Assembly: GCA_027459645.1 (NCBI GenBank)
Contig: DAIDHQ010000040.1
Location: 1 to 64,000 of the forward strand
DNA: 64,000 nucleotides
Direction of reading: 5' to 3'
Source of the DNA: Vulcanimicrobiota bacterium
Lineage (GTDB): Bacteria > Vulcanimicrobiota > Vulcanimicrobiia > Vulcanimicrobiales > Vulcanimicrobiaceae
Shown: positions 47,664-58,531 of the stretch, in pieces
Numbering within the stretch: position 1 is the stretch's first letter
Layout: each line of letters opens with the position of its first letter
Position numbers and translations under genes: made by a program
Notes under the pieces: generated by a model
Database searches by the model: none
What the model saw: the letters and a program-made list of their open reading frames with translations, nothing else
What the model was told of the DNA's origin: nothing

Positions 47664-50333
47664 ATGAGCACGTTGACGCTAGCCCCCGCCGATCCCGATC
47701 CGCAAGAGCGCATCGAGTGGATCGAAGCAATGCGCGCCGTTATTGCGGTCGAAGGACCCGAGCGCGCGCGGCAGTTGTTGGAAGATCTGGTTTCCGAGGC
47801 GCAGCGCGGCGGCGCTCACATCTCCCTCGGATTGGAAACGCCGTACGTAAACACGATCGCGCCCGAAGCGGAACCCATTATGCCGGGCGACTTGGAGATC
47901 GAAGCGCGCTTGCGTCACTTCGTGCGTTGGAACGCTGTTGCGATGGTCGTTCGCGCAAACAAACTCTCATCCGAACTCGGCGGACACGTCGCGACGTTCG
48001 CTTCCGCGGCGACGCTGTACGACGTCGGCTTCAATCACTTCTTTCGTGCGCCGTCCGAAACGTTCGGCGGCGATCTCGTCTATTTCCAGGGACACAGTTC
48101 GCCGGGCATTTACGCACGTGCGTTTCTGGAAGGTCGCCTGACGGAAGATCAACTTAAAAACTTCCGCCAAGAGGTCGAACGTCACGGAATCCCATCGTAT
48201 CCCCATCCGTGGCTGATGCCGTCGTTCTGGCAATATCCGACGGTCTCGATGGGCCTGGGGCCGATCATGTCGATCTATCAAGCGCACTTCATGCGCTACG
48301 TCCACGACCGCGGACTGAAGGATACGACCGGACGAAAAGTGTGGGCGTTCATCGGCGACGGTGAAACCGACGAACCGGAAACGCTCGGCGCGATTTCGCT
48401 TGCGGGCCGCGAGAAGCTCGACAACCTCATCTGGGTGATCAACTGCAACTTGCAGCGGCTCGACGGGCCCGTGCGCGGCAACGGCAAGATCATTCAAGAA
48501 TTGGAACGCGTGTTCAAGGGCGCCGGCTGGAACGTCATAAAAGTCATCTGGGGCAGCAAGTGGGATACGCTGCTGGAAAACGAACGAAGCGGCCGTCTCG
48601 TGCAGCTCATGAACGAAACGGTCGACGGCGATTATCAGACGTATAAATCGCGCAACGGCAAATACGTTCGCGACGAGTTTTTCGGCCGCTATCCCGAGAC
48701 AGCCAAACTCGTCGAACATTGGACCGACGACGAAATCTGGGCTCTCCAGCGCGGCGGGCACGATCCCGTCAAAGTCTACGCCGCCTATAAAGCAGCCATG
48801 GAAACGAAGGGGCAACCCACCGTCATTCTTGCGAAGACGATCAAGGGCTACGGCATGGGCGAGGCGGGTGAGGCGCTCAACATCGCGCATCAAGCCAAAA
48901 AGATGGACGTCGAAGAGATGCGCGCGTTTGCCAAGCGCTTCTCGATCCCCGTGACCGACGAACAGATCGAAAAGATCGAATTCTTCAAGCCGCCGGAAGA
49001 CAGCCCGGAGATGAAGTACCTTCGCGAACGCGTGAACGTGCAGGGCTCCTTGCCGCAGCGACGGCAGAAATCAGAGTCCCTCGCGGTTCCACCCCTCTCC
49101 GCATTCGATGCGCAACTGAAGGGGACGGGCGACCGCGAAATATCCACCACGATGGCCTTCGTGCGCATTTTAAATACCATCGCACGCGATCCGGTCGTCG
49201 GTCCGCGCATCGTGCCGATCGTTGCCGACGAATCGCGCACCTTCGGCATGGAAGGCATGTTCCGGCAACTCGGTATCTACTCGTCGGTGGGGCAACTCTA
49301 CCACCCGCAAGACGCCGAGCAATTGATGTGGTACCGCGAAGACCAGCACGGTCAGATTCTGCAAGAAGGCATCAATGAAGCGGGCGCACTGTCGTCCTTT
49401 ATCGCCGCGGGGACGTCGTATTCGAACCACGACCTGCCAATGGTGCCGTTCTATATTTTCTATTCGATGTTCGGCTTCCAGCGCGTCGGCGATCTTGCGT
49501 GGGCCGCGGGCGATTCGCGTACGCGAGGGTTCCTCCTCGGCGGAACGTCCGGACGCACCACCCTCAACGGCGAAGGTTTGCAGCACGAAGACGGCCACAG
49601 CCAAGTCATCGCGGGATTCATTCCGAACTGCCGCAGTTACGATCCGACGTTCTCCTACGAAGTCGCGGTCATTATCCAAGACGGCCTGCGGCGCATGCTG
49701 ACCGAGCAAGAGGATGCGTACTACTACATCACGCTCTTAAACGAAAACTACACGCATCCGGATATGCCCGATGGCGCGGCCGAGGGCATCTTGCGCGGCA
49801 TGTATCTGCTGCGCGAAGGCGAGAAATCGAAGGGACCGCGCGTGCAGCTGTTCGGCTCCGGCGCGATCTTGCGCGAAGTGCTCGCTGCCGCCGACCTGCT
49901 TGCCGCCGATTGGGGCGTGCAGAGCGATGTGTGGAGCGTCACCAGTTTCAACGAGATCGCGCGCGACGGCATGAAAACCCATCGCGAGAACATGCTGCAT
50001 CCAACGCGCGAGCCGCAACCGTCTTTCGCGGAATCGCTGATGAAGGGACGCAAGGGGCCCGCCATCGCCTCGACCGACTACATCCGCGCGTACGCCGAGT
50101 CGATTCGACCGTATCTCGGCGACCGCACCTACGTAACGCTCGGAACCGACGGCTACGGACGCAGCGATTTCAGAAAACGGCTGCGCGACTTCTTTGAAGT
50201 CAATCGCTATTTCGTCGCCGTCGCCGCGCTCCACGCGCTCGCCGAAGGCGGGGAGATCGATCGAAAACGCGTCGAGGAAGCGATCGCGAAGTATGGTATC
50301 GATCCGGCGAAGCCTCACCCGGTGGTGCTGTAA
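47664..50333 (+). CDS. aceE: Pyruvate dehydrogenase E1, homodimeric type
   Basis: The 889-residue enzyme decarboxylates pyruvate with thiamine diphosphate and acetylates the E2 lipoyl domains. Family landmarks are GHVATFASAATLYDVGFNHFF, FIGDGETDEPETLGAISLA with the ThDP/Mg GDG motif, and NCNLQRLDGPVRGNGK. Length matches E. coli AceE. ATG at 47664 follows AATGAGG; an ATG at 47646 is possible. It overlaps aceF by one base (TAATG). E3 is not adjacent and must be encoded elsewhere. Confidence 0.96.
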   Translation: MSTLTLAPADPDPQERIEWIEAMRAVIAVEGPERARQLLEDLVSEAQRGGAHISLGLETPYVNTIAPEAEPIMPGDLEIEARLRHFVRWNAVAMVVRANKLSSELGGHVATFASAATLYDVGFNHFFRAPSETFGGDLVYFQGHSSPGIYARAFLEGRLTEDQLKNFRQEVERHGIPSYPHPWLMPSFWQYPTVSMGLGPIMSIYQAHFMRYVHDRGLKDTTGRKVWAFIGDGETDEPETLGAISLAGREKLDNLIWVINCNLQRLDGPVRGNGKIIQELERVFKGAGWNVIKVIWGSKWDTLLENERSGRLVQLMNETVDGDYQTYKSRNGKYVRDEFFGRYPETAKLVEHWTDDEIWALQRGGHDPVKVYAAYKAAMETKGQPTVILAKTIKGYGMGEAGEALNIAHQAKKMDVEEMRAFAKRFSIPVTDEQIEKIEFFKPPEDSPEMKYLRERVNVQGSLPQRRQKSESLAVPPLSAFDAQLKGTGDREISTTMAFVRILNTIARDPVVGPRIVPIVADESRTFGMEGMFRQLGIYSSVGQLYHPQDAEQLMWYREDQHGQILQEGINEAGALSSFIAAGTSYSNHDLPMVPFYIFYSMFGFQRVGDLAWAAGDSRTRGFLLGGTSGRTTLNGEGLQHEDGHSQVIAGFIPNCRSYDPTFSYEVAVIIQDGLRRMLTEQEDAYYYITLLNENYTHPDMPDGAAEGILRGMYLLREGEKSKGPRVQLFGSGAILREVLAAADLLAADWGVQSDVWSVTSFNEIARDGMKTHRENMLHPTREPQPSFAESLMKGRKGPAIASTDYIRAYAESIRPYLGDRTYVTLGTDGYGRSDFRKRLRDFFEVNRYFVAVAALHALAEGGEIDRKRVEEAIAKYGIDPAKPHPVVL

Positions 50334-51877
50334 TGGACGTACTCGTTCCCGACATCGGCGGCTTCCAAGACGTTCCCGTCATCGAAGTGCTCGTCAAGCC
50401 CGGCGACCGGGTGAAGAAAAACGATTCACTCGTTACGCTCGAAAGCGAAAAGGCTTCGATGGAAGTTCCCTCGAGCGCCGACGGCGTCGTGCAGGACGTG
50501 CGGGTGAAGGTTGGCGACAAAGTTTCACAAGGCACGGTCATCGTCAGCGTAGCGACGGACGGTGCGACGGAAGCGTCCTCACGCCCCGCTCCCGCCGATA
50601 CGTCGTCGCTCGTGGAGCTCAAAGTTCCCGACATCGGCGACTTCAAAGACGTGCCCGTCATCGACGTTCTCGTCAAACCGGGCGACGTCGTCAAGAAAGA
50701 AGCGTCGCTCGTCACGCTCGAGAGCGAAAAAGCGTCGATGGACGTCCCTTCGATTGCCGACGGCACGATCGAAGACGTACGCGTGAAGGTCGGCGACAAG
50801 GTCGCGCAAGGCACGGTCATCGCCACGCTGCGATCCGCAAACGCCGTTGCGAGTCCTGCGGTTTCAAAGAACGACAGCCCGGCGCCGCAGAAACCCGCCG
50901 TTCAAAGCGAACCGGTTGCGCGGACGGAAACGGTTTCGCAAAGTAATGCAGCACAACCCCGAGATCGAGCGCTGATTCACGCAAGTCCGGCGATTCGAAA
51001 GTTCGCACGCGAACTCGGCGTCGATCTGCACGGTGTAAGCGGCAGCGGCCCCCACGGACGCGTCACCCGTGAAGACGTGCAAGGCTTCGTCAAGCGGGCG
51101 CTAACGTCGGGCGCGAGCGGTGCCGGCGGCGGCACAACCTTCGCGGGCTTGCCACCGTGGCCGAAACTCGATTTCGCCCAATTCGGTGAGACGGAACGCC
51201 GGCCGCTCCCGCGCATCAAGAAATTCTCCGGGCCGAACCTGCATCGAAATTGGCTGCAGATTCCGCACATCACGAACTATGACGAAGCGGACGTCACCGA
51301 GCTCGAGGAATTCCGCAACGAGATCAATGCCGAGAACGCCAAAGCGGGCACGCCGAAGCTCACCATGCTTGCGTTTCTCGTGAAGGCGTCGGTTGCAGCG
51401 CTCCAGCGCTTTCCCGAATTCAACAGCTCCCTGGACGGCGACGAACTGATCCTCAAGCGCTATTACAACATCGGCTTCGCTGCCGACACGCCGAACGGTT
51501 TGGTGGTTCCGGTACTCAAGGGTGCCGATGCGAAGGGGTTGCTCGAAATCGCTAGAGAGTCGGCCGACCTTGCCGCGAAGGCCCGCGAAGGAAAGCTTGG
51601 CATCGCGGAGATGCAAGGCAGCACGTTTACGATCTCGTCGATCGGCGGCATCGGGGGGACGCAGTTCACGCAGATCGTCAACGCGCCGGAGGTTGCGATT
51701 TTAGGCGCGACGCGTGCGGCGACGAAGCCGGTATGGAACGGAAGCGCGTTCGTTCCGCGATTGATGCTGCCGATCAGCGTCAGCTACGATCACCGCGTCA
51801 TCGACGGAGCGGGGGCCGCGCGTTTCCTCGTCTATCTCGGATCGTTGCTGCGCGATTTCAAACGCGTGTTATTGTAG
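50333..51877 (+). CDS. aceF: Dihydrolipoamide acetyltransferase E2 with two lipoyl domains
   Basis: The 514-residue protein has two lipoyl domains (lipoyl Lys40 and Lys133 in SEKASM motifs) and flexible Ala/Pro/Ser linkers. A peripheral subunit-binding domain lies at about 217-255 (ASPAIRKFARELGVDL, GSGPHGRVTREDV), followed by a C-terminal acetyltransferase domain with the SYDHRVIDG active-site motif near 485. It transfers acetyl groups to CoA and binds E1 and E3. It is immediately downstream of and translationally coupled with aceE, and followed by a diguanylate cyclase 5 bp later. Confidence 0.96.
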   Translation: MDVLVPDIGGFQDVPVIEVLVKPGDRVKKNDSLVTLESEKASMEVPSSADGVVQDVRVKVGDKVSQGTVIVSVATDGATEASSRPAPADTSSLVELKVPDIGDFKDVPVIDVLVKPGDVVKKEASLVTLESEKASMDVPSIADGTIEDVRVKVGDKVAQGTVIATLRSANAVASPAVSKNDSPAPQKPAVQSEPVARTETVSQSNAAQPRDRALIHASPAIRKFARELGVDLHGVSGSGPHGRVTREDVQGFVKRALTSGASGAGGGTTFAGLPPWPKLDFAQFGETERRPLPRIKKFSGPNLHRNWLQIPHITNYDEADVTELEEFRNEINAENAKAGTPKLTMLAFLVKASVAALQRFPEFNSSLDGDELILKRYYNIGFAADTPNGLVVPVLKGADAKGLLEIARESADLAAKAREGKLGIAEMQGSTFTISSIGGIGGTQFTQIVNAPEVAILGATRAATKPVWNGSAFVPRLMLPISVSYDHRVIDGAGAARFLVYLGSLLRDFKRVLL

Positions 51878-51882
51878 AGGGC

Positions 51883-52917
51883 GTGGCCGAAGAGGGGATC
51901 GCGTTCCTTACCGAACGCATCGACGCGATCGAGCGCGAGCGCGACGAACTGCTCGTCAAATCGCAGCGACTCGAGATGCTGCAGCGGTCGTTCGTGGATA
52001 TCATCGCCGCTCCCGATGAGCGCCGCTTGGCGGCTGCGGCGATGCGCGGCGCCTGGTTGGGCCTGGGATTTTCGCGCGCGCTCTGGTTCGCGATCGAGCC
52101 TGCCAACGGCTTGAGCGCCGTCTACGAATTCGACGGCGACGCGGTCATCGATTCGGAGTACGGCGGCACCCTCCCGGAAGCGAGTTCGCTCGTGCGCGTG
52201 CTGGCGAATGACTCCGACGTCGTCACCGGCTGGGCCGGCGACTTCGACGCACCGCTTTTCGATACGCGCCGCCGCTACGCTGCATCCGCCGTGCGCCCGA
52301 ATGCCGGCGAGTCGTACGTCTTGTACGTCGACGGTTCGAACGAACGGACGGCATCGGCGTGGACGGTCGCGTCGCTGCGCGAGCTCGCAACCCATGCGGC
52401 GTTTGCCCTCGAACGGCTGCGCATGGCGGCCGAACTCGAACGCCTGGCGATGCACGATCCGCTGACGGGCCTCATGAACCGCCGGGCGCTTGCCGAACGG
52501 TTGGAGCTCGAACTCGCTACGATGCGTCGCGCGAACACGCGCCTCGCCTTTGCGATGATCGACGTCGACGACTTCAAACGGATCAATGACACGCGCGGGC
52601 ACGCGGCCGGCGACGACGCGCTGCGGGATTTCGCGCGCGTTCTATGCGAGCGTACGCGCGAGACCGACGTTCCCGCACGCTACGCAGGAGACGAGTTTTC
52701 GCTCATCATGCCGCGCATCGACGAAGCCGGCATTCGCGCGATCATGCAGCGTATCTACGAAGGGCTGGCGAGCGCCGGTCTGCGCGCGTCGATCGGCATC
52801 GCGTTCGCGGAAGCTCAGGACACGACGGAGACGCTCGTGCCGCGAGCCGACGAAGCGGTCTATATAGCTAAATCGGCCGGCAAAAACACGTACCGGCTCG
52901 CCTCTCACGCAGAATGA
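51883..52917 (+). CDS. GAF-GGDEF diguanylate cyclase
   Basis: The 344-residue cytoplasmic protein starts at GTG 51883, 5 bp after aceF. A coiled-coil (about 5-40) leads to a GAF-like sensor region (about 45-180) and a GGDEF domain. The domain has DPLTGLMNR, MIDVDDFKRINDTRGHAAGD and an active-site AGDEF (268-272). The inhibitory RxxD is intact (RETD, 259-262). It should synthesise c-di-GMP with product inhibition. Linkage to the pyruvate dehydrogenase genes suggests co-expression only. Confidence 0.88.
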   Translation: MAEEGIAFLTERIDAIERERDELLVKSQRLEMLQRSFVDIIAAPDERRLAAAAMRGAWLGLGFSRALWFAIEPANGLSAVYEFDGDAVIDSEYGGTLPEASSLVRVLANDSDVVTGWAGDFDAPLFDTRRRYAASAVRPNAGESYVLYVDGSNERTASAWTVASLRELATHAAFALERLRMAAELERLAMHDPLTGLMNRRALAERLELELATMRRANTRLAFAMIDVDDFKRINDTRGHAAGDDALRDFARVLCERTRETDVPARYAGDEFSLIMPRIDEAGIRAIMQRIYEGLASAGLRASIGIAFAEAQDTTETLVPRADEAVYIAKSAGKNTYRLASHAE

Positions 52918-53046
52918 CGCGATGCCCGGCGGAAGCGCTTGATGAATCGGCCTGCCAAAGCGCGTGCATCGATATCTCCGGATGATGATGCTCGCCGAAC
53001 AACTCGGCGTCTTCCGTGCACGACTCCCGGTGCCTGGGGTCCGTTC

Positions 53047-53436
53047 TCATACCGCGTTATCGCCGAGCAGCTGACGCGCGCGCACGTTGTCGTCGGTGCT
53101 CACGGCGACGAGCGCGAACGTTCCGTCCCGCTGCACGTGGTGCAGCGCCCGAATGTTGAGATTCGCATCGGCAAACCGGCGCGAGAGCTGCGCGAGCGAG
53201 CCGGGCCGGTCTTCGATGCGCGCGAGTAACACGTCGTCCGAAACGGCGTGGTAGCCGGCACTCGTCAATACGCCGAGCGCGGCGTGATCGTCTTGGACTT
53301 CCATGCGCACGACCGCACCGGCGTCGTGCGTTTCGACGACGATCGTTTCGATGTCGACGTTCCGCGCGGCGAGCACTTCCGTGACTTCCGCCAGCAAGCC
53401 GGGGCGATTTGGAACGACCACCCTAATGCTGCGCAA
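53047..53436 (-). CDS. Double ACT-domain protein coupled to histidine decarboxylase
   Basis: The protein has about 129 residues from TTG 53436, which has AAAGGAA six bases upstream; a start at 53463 lies well inside the previous gene. ACT domains occupy about 2-65 (VVVPNRPGLLAEVTEVLAARNVDIETI) and 70-125 (ARIEDRPGSLAQLSRRFADANLNIRAL). Such proteins sense amino acids. The start overlaps the stop of the histidine decarboxylase by 14 bases, so the pair is probably coupled. Confidence 0.8.
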   Translation of the reverse strand: MRSIRVVVPNRPGLLAEVTEVLAARNVDIETIVVETHDAGAVVRMEVQDDHAALGVLTSAGYHAVSDDVLLARIEDRPGSLAQLSRRFADANLNIRALHHVQRDGTFALVAVSTDDNVRARQLLGDNAV

Positions 53437-54559
53437 GCTGTTTCCTTTCTTGGACCTCGGCAATCATATCGTCGGCGAAGGCATCGATTTGCTCGCGCGT
53501 CACGTTTGGCAGCACGATGACGTGCGAGATCGGCCCCGCCGTCGCAAGCTGCCACTTCGCGCGCAGTGCCTCGCTCGCCCTCGGAAAGACGACGGTGATC
53601 GCGTTCGGATTTCGCCACGCATCGATGCTGGCCGATTGAAGCCGCGCGACCAGATATTCGGCGAGTTCGAGCGAGTGCGCGAGACGCGCACGGATGCCTT
53701 CGATGCCCAATTCCTCGAGGCGATACCACAGCATCAACGGCGTGATGCCGTTGCGCGAACCGCTGATGGTCGTGTCGAGATTGCCGATATAGTCGATGGC
53801 GCGCGCGATGCGTGCGACGTTTTGCTTGCGCGCGACGACGACGCCGCAGGGAACCGGCGCCCCGAGGAACTTGTGACCGCTGACCGCGACCGAATCCGCG
53901 CCGTCCTCGAAGTCGTAGGAAGGACGCGGATGAAGAAAGCCGGCGTAGCCGCCCGAGAGCGCTGCGTCGGAATGGACGTACCGCTGCCGGATCGCCAGAT
54001 CGTCCATCATCGCCACGATGCGCCGGACGTCGTCGCGAGCTTCGGTCATGGTCGTCCCAACGTTGGCAAAAATGATGGGAGGCACGTCGCGATGGATCTT
54101 TAGCGTCTCGCGGAGATCTTCATAATCGATCTCGCCGCTGGGCAGCGACCGGATCGTGATGTGCCGCATGCCGAGAAAATGCAAGTTCTTCGCAACGCTG
54201 TAATGGGTCTGCTCCGAATAATAGACCATGCCGTTGGGCAGCAGTTCGCGCGCGAGATAGAGTCCGTAGAGATTGCCTTCCGTGCCGCCGTTGGTGACGT
54301 ATCCCCACCAATCGTCTCGCGGTGCGCGAAAGAGATCGGCGAAGAACTGCACGACTTCCCGTTCGAACTCGCGCGTTTCGACGCGATACGTTCCGTCGGC
54401 GAAGGGATCGCCGATATTGTTCACAGGAAAGCGAAAAAAGCGGTCAAGATCGGCGTAATCGAAATCTTTCGCCGCGGGATACCCGAGCGAAACTTCGTTT
54501 GCCGCACGCATGCGGTCGTAGAGTGCGTCGAGCCGTTCGCGGTCGTTGGAATCAAGCAT
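53423..54559 (-). CDS. hdc: PLP-dependent histidine decarboxylase
   Basis: The 378-residue enzyme (usual length about 378) matches Gram-negative histidine decarboxylases along its length. Matching blocks are WGYVTNGGTEGNLYGLYLAR, YYSEQTHYSVAKN, HSDAALSGG and SGHKFLGAPVPCGVVVA with the PLP Lys230. GSRNGITPLMLW and AWRNPNAITVVFP follow. It converts histidine to histamine and CO2. It lies 34 bp downstream of acnA on the same strand. Other group II decarboxylase substrates are less likely given the extent of the match. Confidence 0.88.
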   Translation of the reverse strand: MLDSNDRERLDALYDRMRAANEVSLGYPAAKDFDYADLDRFFRFPVNNIGDPFADGTYRVETREFEREVVQFFADLFRAPRDDWWGYVTNGGTEGNLYGLYLARELLPNGMVYYSEQTHYSVAKNLHFLGMRHITIRSLPSGEIDYEDLRETLKIHRDVPPIIFANVGTTMTEARDDVRRIVAMMDDLAIRQRYVHSDAALSGGYAGFLHPRPSYDFEDGADSVAVSGHKFLGAPVPCGVVVARKQNVARIARAIDYIGNLDTTISGSRNGITPLMLWYRLEELGIEGIRARLAHSLELAEYLVARLQSASIDAWRNPNAITVVFPRASEALRAKWQLATAGPISHVIVLPNVTREQIDAFADDMIAEVQERKQLAQH

Positions 54560-54593
54560 GCGCGCCGCTACCGTCGACGGCGAGGGTGCGCCG

Positions 54594-57350
54594 TCATTGG
54601 TGCGAGGGCTTTGCTCGCAACTGCCGCAGGACGTATTGCAAGATGCCGCCGTGCCGGTAGTATTCCGCTTCGTCGGGCGTATCGATGCGCACCAAGACCT
54701 TGAAGTCGATCGACTTGCCGCTCTTCGGATCGGTTGCCTTCACGTTCGCGTGCATGCGCGGCGTAATACCGCCTTCGATGCCCGTGATCTCGTAGACTTC
54801 CTCGCCGGTCAACGCGTAGGTCGAACGATCGGCACCGTTCATGAACTGCAGCGGCAGAATGCCCATGCCGATCAGGTTGCTGCGGTGAATGCGCTCGAAC
54901 GATTCCGCGATTACGGCCTTGATCCCGAGCAGATACGGGCCCTTTGCCGCCCAATCGCGCGACGAGCCCGACCCGTACTCCTTGCCGGCAAGCACGATCA
55001 GCGGCGTGCCCGCGGCCTTATACTTCATTGCGGCGTCGAAGATCGACATCTGCTCGTTGGAGGGCAGAAAGCGCGTGACGCCGCCTTCGACGCCCGGAAC
55101 CAGCTGGTTACGCAAGCGTACGTTGGCGAAGGTTCCGCGCATCATCACTTCGTGATTGCCGCGGCGCGCGCCGTACGAATTGAAGTCTTTGGGCTCGATG
55201 CCTTTTTCCATCAGGTATTTCGCGGCGGGCGAACTCTTCGCGATGTTACCGGCCGGCGAAATGTGATCGGTCGTGATCGAATCGCCGAAGACGGCGAGCG
55301 CGCGCGCATTCTTGATATCCGAAAGTGCCGCCGGCGCGTCGGGCATGTCGACGAAATACGGCGGGTGTTTGACGTACTCCGATTTCGGATCCCACGCATA
55401 GCGCTCGCTCGGAGCGACCTCGAGTTTCGCCCAGTTCTCGTCGCCTTTAAAGACGTCGGAGTAGCGGCTCTTGAACATGTCGTCGGTCACGCACGCGGTG
55501 ACGGTCTTGGCAATCTCGTCGTTGCTCGGCCAGATATCTTTCAAATATACCGGCTTGCCGTCGCGATCGTTGCCGATCGGTTCGCTCGTGAGATCGATGT
55601 CCATGCGGCCCGCGAGCGCGTACGCGACGACCAGCGGCGGAGAGGCCAGATAATTCGCGCGAACCTGCGGATGGATGCGTCCTTCGAAGTTGCGATTGCC
55701 CGAGAGCACCGCGGCAACGATCAGATCTTGCTCCGCGACCGTTTCCGAAACGTCGGTTGGGAGCGGCCCGGAATTTCCGATGCACGTCGTGCACCCGTAG
55801 CCGACGAGATTGAATCCGAGCGCATCGAGATCGCCTTGCAGACCCGCCTTCGCAAGATAATCCGTAACGACTTTGGAGCCGGGGGCGAGCGAGGTTTTCA
55901 CCCACGGCTTGCTCTTGAGACCGCGTGCAACGGCGTTACGCGCCAGCAGGCCTGCGCCGATTAGCACCGAGGGGTTCGAGGTGTTCGTGCAACTCGTGAT
56001 CGACGCGATCACCACGGAACCGTCGCTGACGTCCTTTTCCGTAAGCGCGATCGTCGCCGTGCCGCCGCCGCCTTCGCTCTCGTAGCGCGCGACCGCGCCG
56101 TTGCTGCCTTCGCGGGCGGCCATCCACTCTTGCATAGCGGCGTTGAACGACGCCTTCACATCGCCCAGGCTCACGCGATCTTGCGGACGCCGGGGACCCG
56201 CGACGTTGGGCTCAACGTCGCCAAGATTCAGGTGCAGCACGTCGGTATATTCCGCGTCGGGCATATCGTCCGTTCGGAACATGCCTTGCGAGCGCGCATA
56301 TGCTTCGACCAGCGCGACGTGTTCGTCGCCGCGACCCGTCAAACGCAGATACTCGAGCGTGCGATCGTCGATCGGGAAGATCGCGCAGGTCGATCCGAAT
56401 TCCGGCGACATGTTGCCGATCGTCGTGCGGTCTGCAACGGGTAATGCGCTCAGGCCCTTGCCGAAGAACTCGATGAATTTTCCGACGACGCCCTTCTTGC
56501 GCAGCATCTCGGTGATCTTGAGGACCAGATCGGTCGCCGTAACGCCTTCGCGCAACGCGCCTTCCAAACGAACGCCGATCACTTCCGGAATTAGCATCGT
56601 GACGGGTTGACCGAGCATCGCCGCTTCAGCTTCTATGCCGCCGACGCCCCACGCCAGCACGCCCAGGCCGTTGACCATCGTGGTGTGCGAATCGGTACCG
56701 ACCGCAGTGTCGGGATACGCCGTCGCATTCTTCGCATCGAAGCCGACGCCCGCACCGCCCGCGCCAAAGACGACGCGCGCGAGATATTCGATGTTTACTT
56801 GATGCACGATGCCGGTGTCCGGCGGAACCGCGCGGAAACCGTCGAGCGCCGATTGGCCCCACTTCAAGAACGCGTAGCGTTCGCGATTTCGTTCAAATTC
56901 GAGCGCGGCGTTCTTTTCCGGCGCGTCCTTGCTTCCGAAGAAGTCGATCTGCACGGAATGGTCGATGACCAGTTCCACCGGTTGGAGCGGATTGATCGCC
57001 TTCGGATCGCCGCCCATCTTCGCCATCGCGTCGCGCATCGCGGCGAGATCGACGACGCAAGGAACGCCGGTGAAATCTTGCAGCAACACGCGCGCTGGGC
57101 GGAACGCGATCTCTTTTTCGCTCGTGCCCTTGGCGTTCCACGTCGCGAGCGCTTCGATGTCCGTTTTGGTCACCGAACGTCCGTCTTCGAAACGCAAAAG
57201 ATTCTCGAGTAAAATCTTCAGACTGTATGGAAGGCGCGAGAGCTTCGTAAGCCCCGCCTCCTCGAGCGCCGCTAGGCGGAAATAACGATAGGAGCGGTCC
57301 CCGACGTTCAGCGTGCCGGCCGCATTAAAACTGTTTGCGTGAGCGTTCAT
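54594..57350 (-). CDS. acnA: Aconitate hydratase A
   Basis: The 918-residue enzyme interconverts citrate and isocitrate with a [4Fe-4S] cluster. Cluster cysteines are seen at Cys454 (SCTNTSNPS) and Cys520/Cys523 (GYGCTTC). AcnA/IRP-type order is confirmed by [29 protein letters not shown] and the C-terminal swivel domain with [32 protein letters not shown]. Length fits the family. Its ATG overlaps the rnd stop by 4 bp. It is part of the five-gene run from 59187 to 53047. Confidence 0.97.
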   Translation of the reverse strand: MNAHANSFNAAGTLNVGDRSYRYFRLAALEEAGLTKLSRLPYSLKILLENLLRFEDGRSVTKTDIEALATWNAKGTSEKEIAFRPARVLLQDFTGVPCVVDLAAMRDAMAKMGGDPKAINPLQPVELVIDHSVQIDFFGSKDAPEKNAALEFERNRERYAFLKWGQSALDGFRAVPPDTGIVHQVNIEYLARVVFGAGGAGVGFDAKNATAYPDTAVGTDSHTTMVNGLGVLAWGVGGIEAEAAMLGQPVTMLIPEVIGVRLEGALREGVTATDLVLKITEMLRKKGVVGKFIEFFGKGLSALPVADRTTIGNMSPEFGSTCAIFPIDDRTLEYLRLTGRGDEHVALVEAYARSQGMFRTDDMPDAEYTDVLHLNLGDVEPNVAGPRRPQDRVSLGDVKASFNAAMQEWMAAREGSNGAVARYESEGGGGTATIALTEKDVSDGSVVIASITSCTNTSNPSVLIGAGLLARNAVARGLKSKPWVKTSLAPGSKVVTDYLAKAGLQGDLDALGFNLVGYGCTTCIGNSGPLPTDVSETVAEQDLIVAAVLSGNRNFEGRIHPQVRANYLASPPLVVAYALAGRMDIDLTSEPIGNDRDGKPVYLKDIWPSNDEIAKTVTACVTDDMFKSRYSDVFKGDENWAKLEVAPSERYAWDPKSEYVKHPPYFVDMPDAPAALSDIKNARALAVFGDSITTDHISPAGNIAKSSPAAKYLMEKGIEPKDFNSYGARRGNHEVMMRGTFANVRLRNQLVPGVEGGVTRFLPSNEQMSIFDAAMKYKAAGTPLIVLAGKEYGSGSSRDWAAKGPYLLGIKAVIAESFERIHRSNLIGMGILPLQFMNGADRSTYALTGEEVYEITGIEGGITPRMHANVKATDPKSGKSIDFKVLVRIDTPDEAEYYRHGGILQYVLRQLRAKPSHQ

Positions 57351-58531
57351 GGCGTTAAGCGTATTTTTGGGTCGCCGTCCGCGTAGCCTTCGATAGCGAG
57401 ATGCAACTCGCCAGACAAAAGTCGCCAGAGCGGGTCGGCCACGAGCTGCATGCGCCAGTGCGTCAGTTCCAGGGAGGCGTCGAACGCCTCGCGGCCGCCC
57501 GGGATCTCGCGGGCGATGCGTTCCAGGGCCGTCCTCGGCACGAGCAGGCTGGGCGGAAGCTCGTTGAGGCGGGCGATCTCACCCACGACGACGCCCATCA
57601 TTGCGGCCACCGTGTCGCGATTCTGCCCGAGCGGCCGCTCCGGACGCCGGGGGAGATCGGCTTCGGGGATCGCTTCGCCGCGAGCCACCGCCTCGACGAT
57701 GGCTTTCCCGAGCTGACGGCGGGTGCCGGCATCGAGCCGGCGCAACTGGTCGAGGTCCTCGATCTGTTTGGGACGCAAGGTGGCGAGGCTGCCGACGACG
57801 TCGTCGGCGATGATGTACTTCAAGGGAAGGTCGCGCTCGCGAGCGACGCGATCCCGCAATTTCACGAGTTCGCTCAACACGCCGAGCTCTCGCCGGTTCA
57901 TGCGCATCGCGCCAGGAATGCGCAAATACGCGCGCCGCTCGTCGAGACGATAACGGTCGATATCGCCCAGCGCCGCGCATTCTTCCAACGCCCAGGACAA
58001 ACGCCCGGCTTCTTCGAGCCGCACGACGAGTTTGTCGTACATCGGCAGCAAATGCGCGACGTCGTCGACCAGATATTCCACCTGCCTCGCGCTAAAGGGA
58101 CGCGCGGACCAATCGCTCACCGTCTGCGATTTTGCAAGGCGTACCCCTTCGAGATCGCGCACCAAGTCGGCGAGCGAAACTTGCATGCCGTACCCGAGAA
58201 ACGCCGCTCCGACCTGGCAATCGAACACCGTCGGCGGTACCGCGTCAAAGCGCTCGGCGAAGATCTTCAAGTCCGACGATAATGCGTGACCCACGACGAT
58301 GCTATCGCCCAACGCGTCGATCAGCGTGCGCAGATCGGGAACGGCAAGCGGATCGACGATGACGGCGCCGTCGTCGAACGCGAGCTGTACGACCATCAGC
58401 CGCGGCGAGTAGGTACGTTCCGTGTGAAATTCGGTATCCAGCGCCACGCGCGGCGCCTGGCGAATTCTCGCGCACAACCGCGCGAGGGTATCGTTCGTTT
58501 CGACGGTCTCGACGTTCGTGCGATCGATCAT
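57347..58531 (-). CDS. rnd: Ribonuclease D
   Basis: The 394-residue 3'-5' exoribonuclease has a DEDD exonuclease domain (about 10-185). DTE is at 32-34, [11 protein letters not shown] lies near 95, and [13 protein letters not shown] follows. One clear HRDC domain occupies about 225-300. It matures tRNA 3' ends. ATG at 58531 is preferred: the extension to 59068 is the shadow of the overlapping upstream gene. It overlaps both neighbours by 4 bp. Confidence 0.92.
   Translation of the reverse strand: MIDRTNVETVETNDTLARLCARIRQAPRVALDTEFHTERTYSPRLMVVQLAFDDGAVIVDPLAVPDLRTLIDALGDSIVVGHALSSDLKIFAERFDAVPPTVFDCQVGAAFLGYGMQVSLADLVRDLEGVRLAKSQTVSDWSARPFSARQVEYLVDDVAHLLPMYDKLVVRLEEAGRLSWALEECAALGDIDRYRLDERRAYLRIPGAMRMNRRELGVLSELVKLRDRVARERDLPLKYIIADDVVGSLATLRPKQIEDLDQLRRLDAGTRRQLGKAIVEAVARGEAIPEADLPRRPERPLGQNRDTVAAMMGVVVGEIARLNELPPSLLVPRTALERIAREIPGGREAFDASLELTHWRMQLVADPLWRLLSGELHLAIEGYADGDPKIRLTP

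Noticed and set aside
54546-55964. 472-codon frame antisense to acnA
   Set aside because: Opposite to conserved aconitase sequence including the cluster cysteines; no protein-like features.
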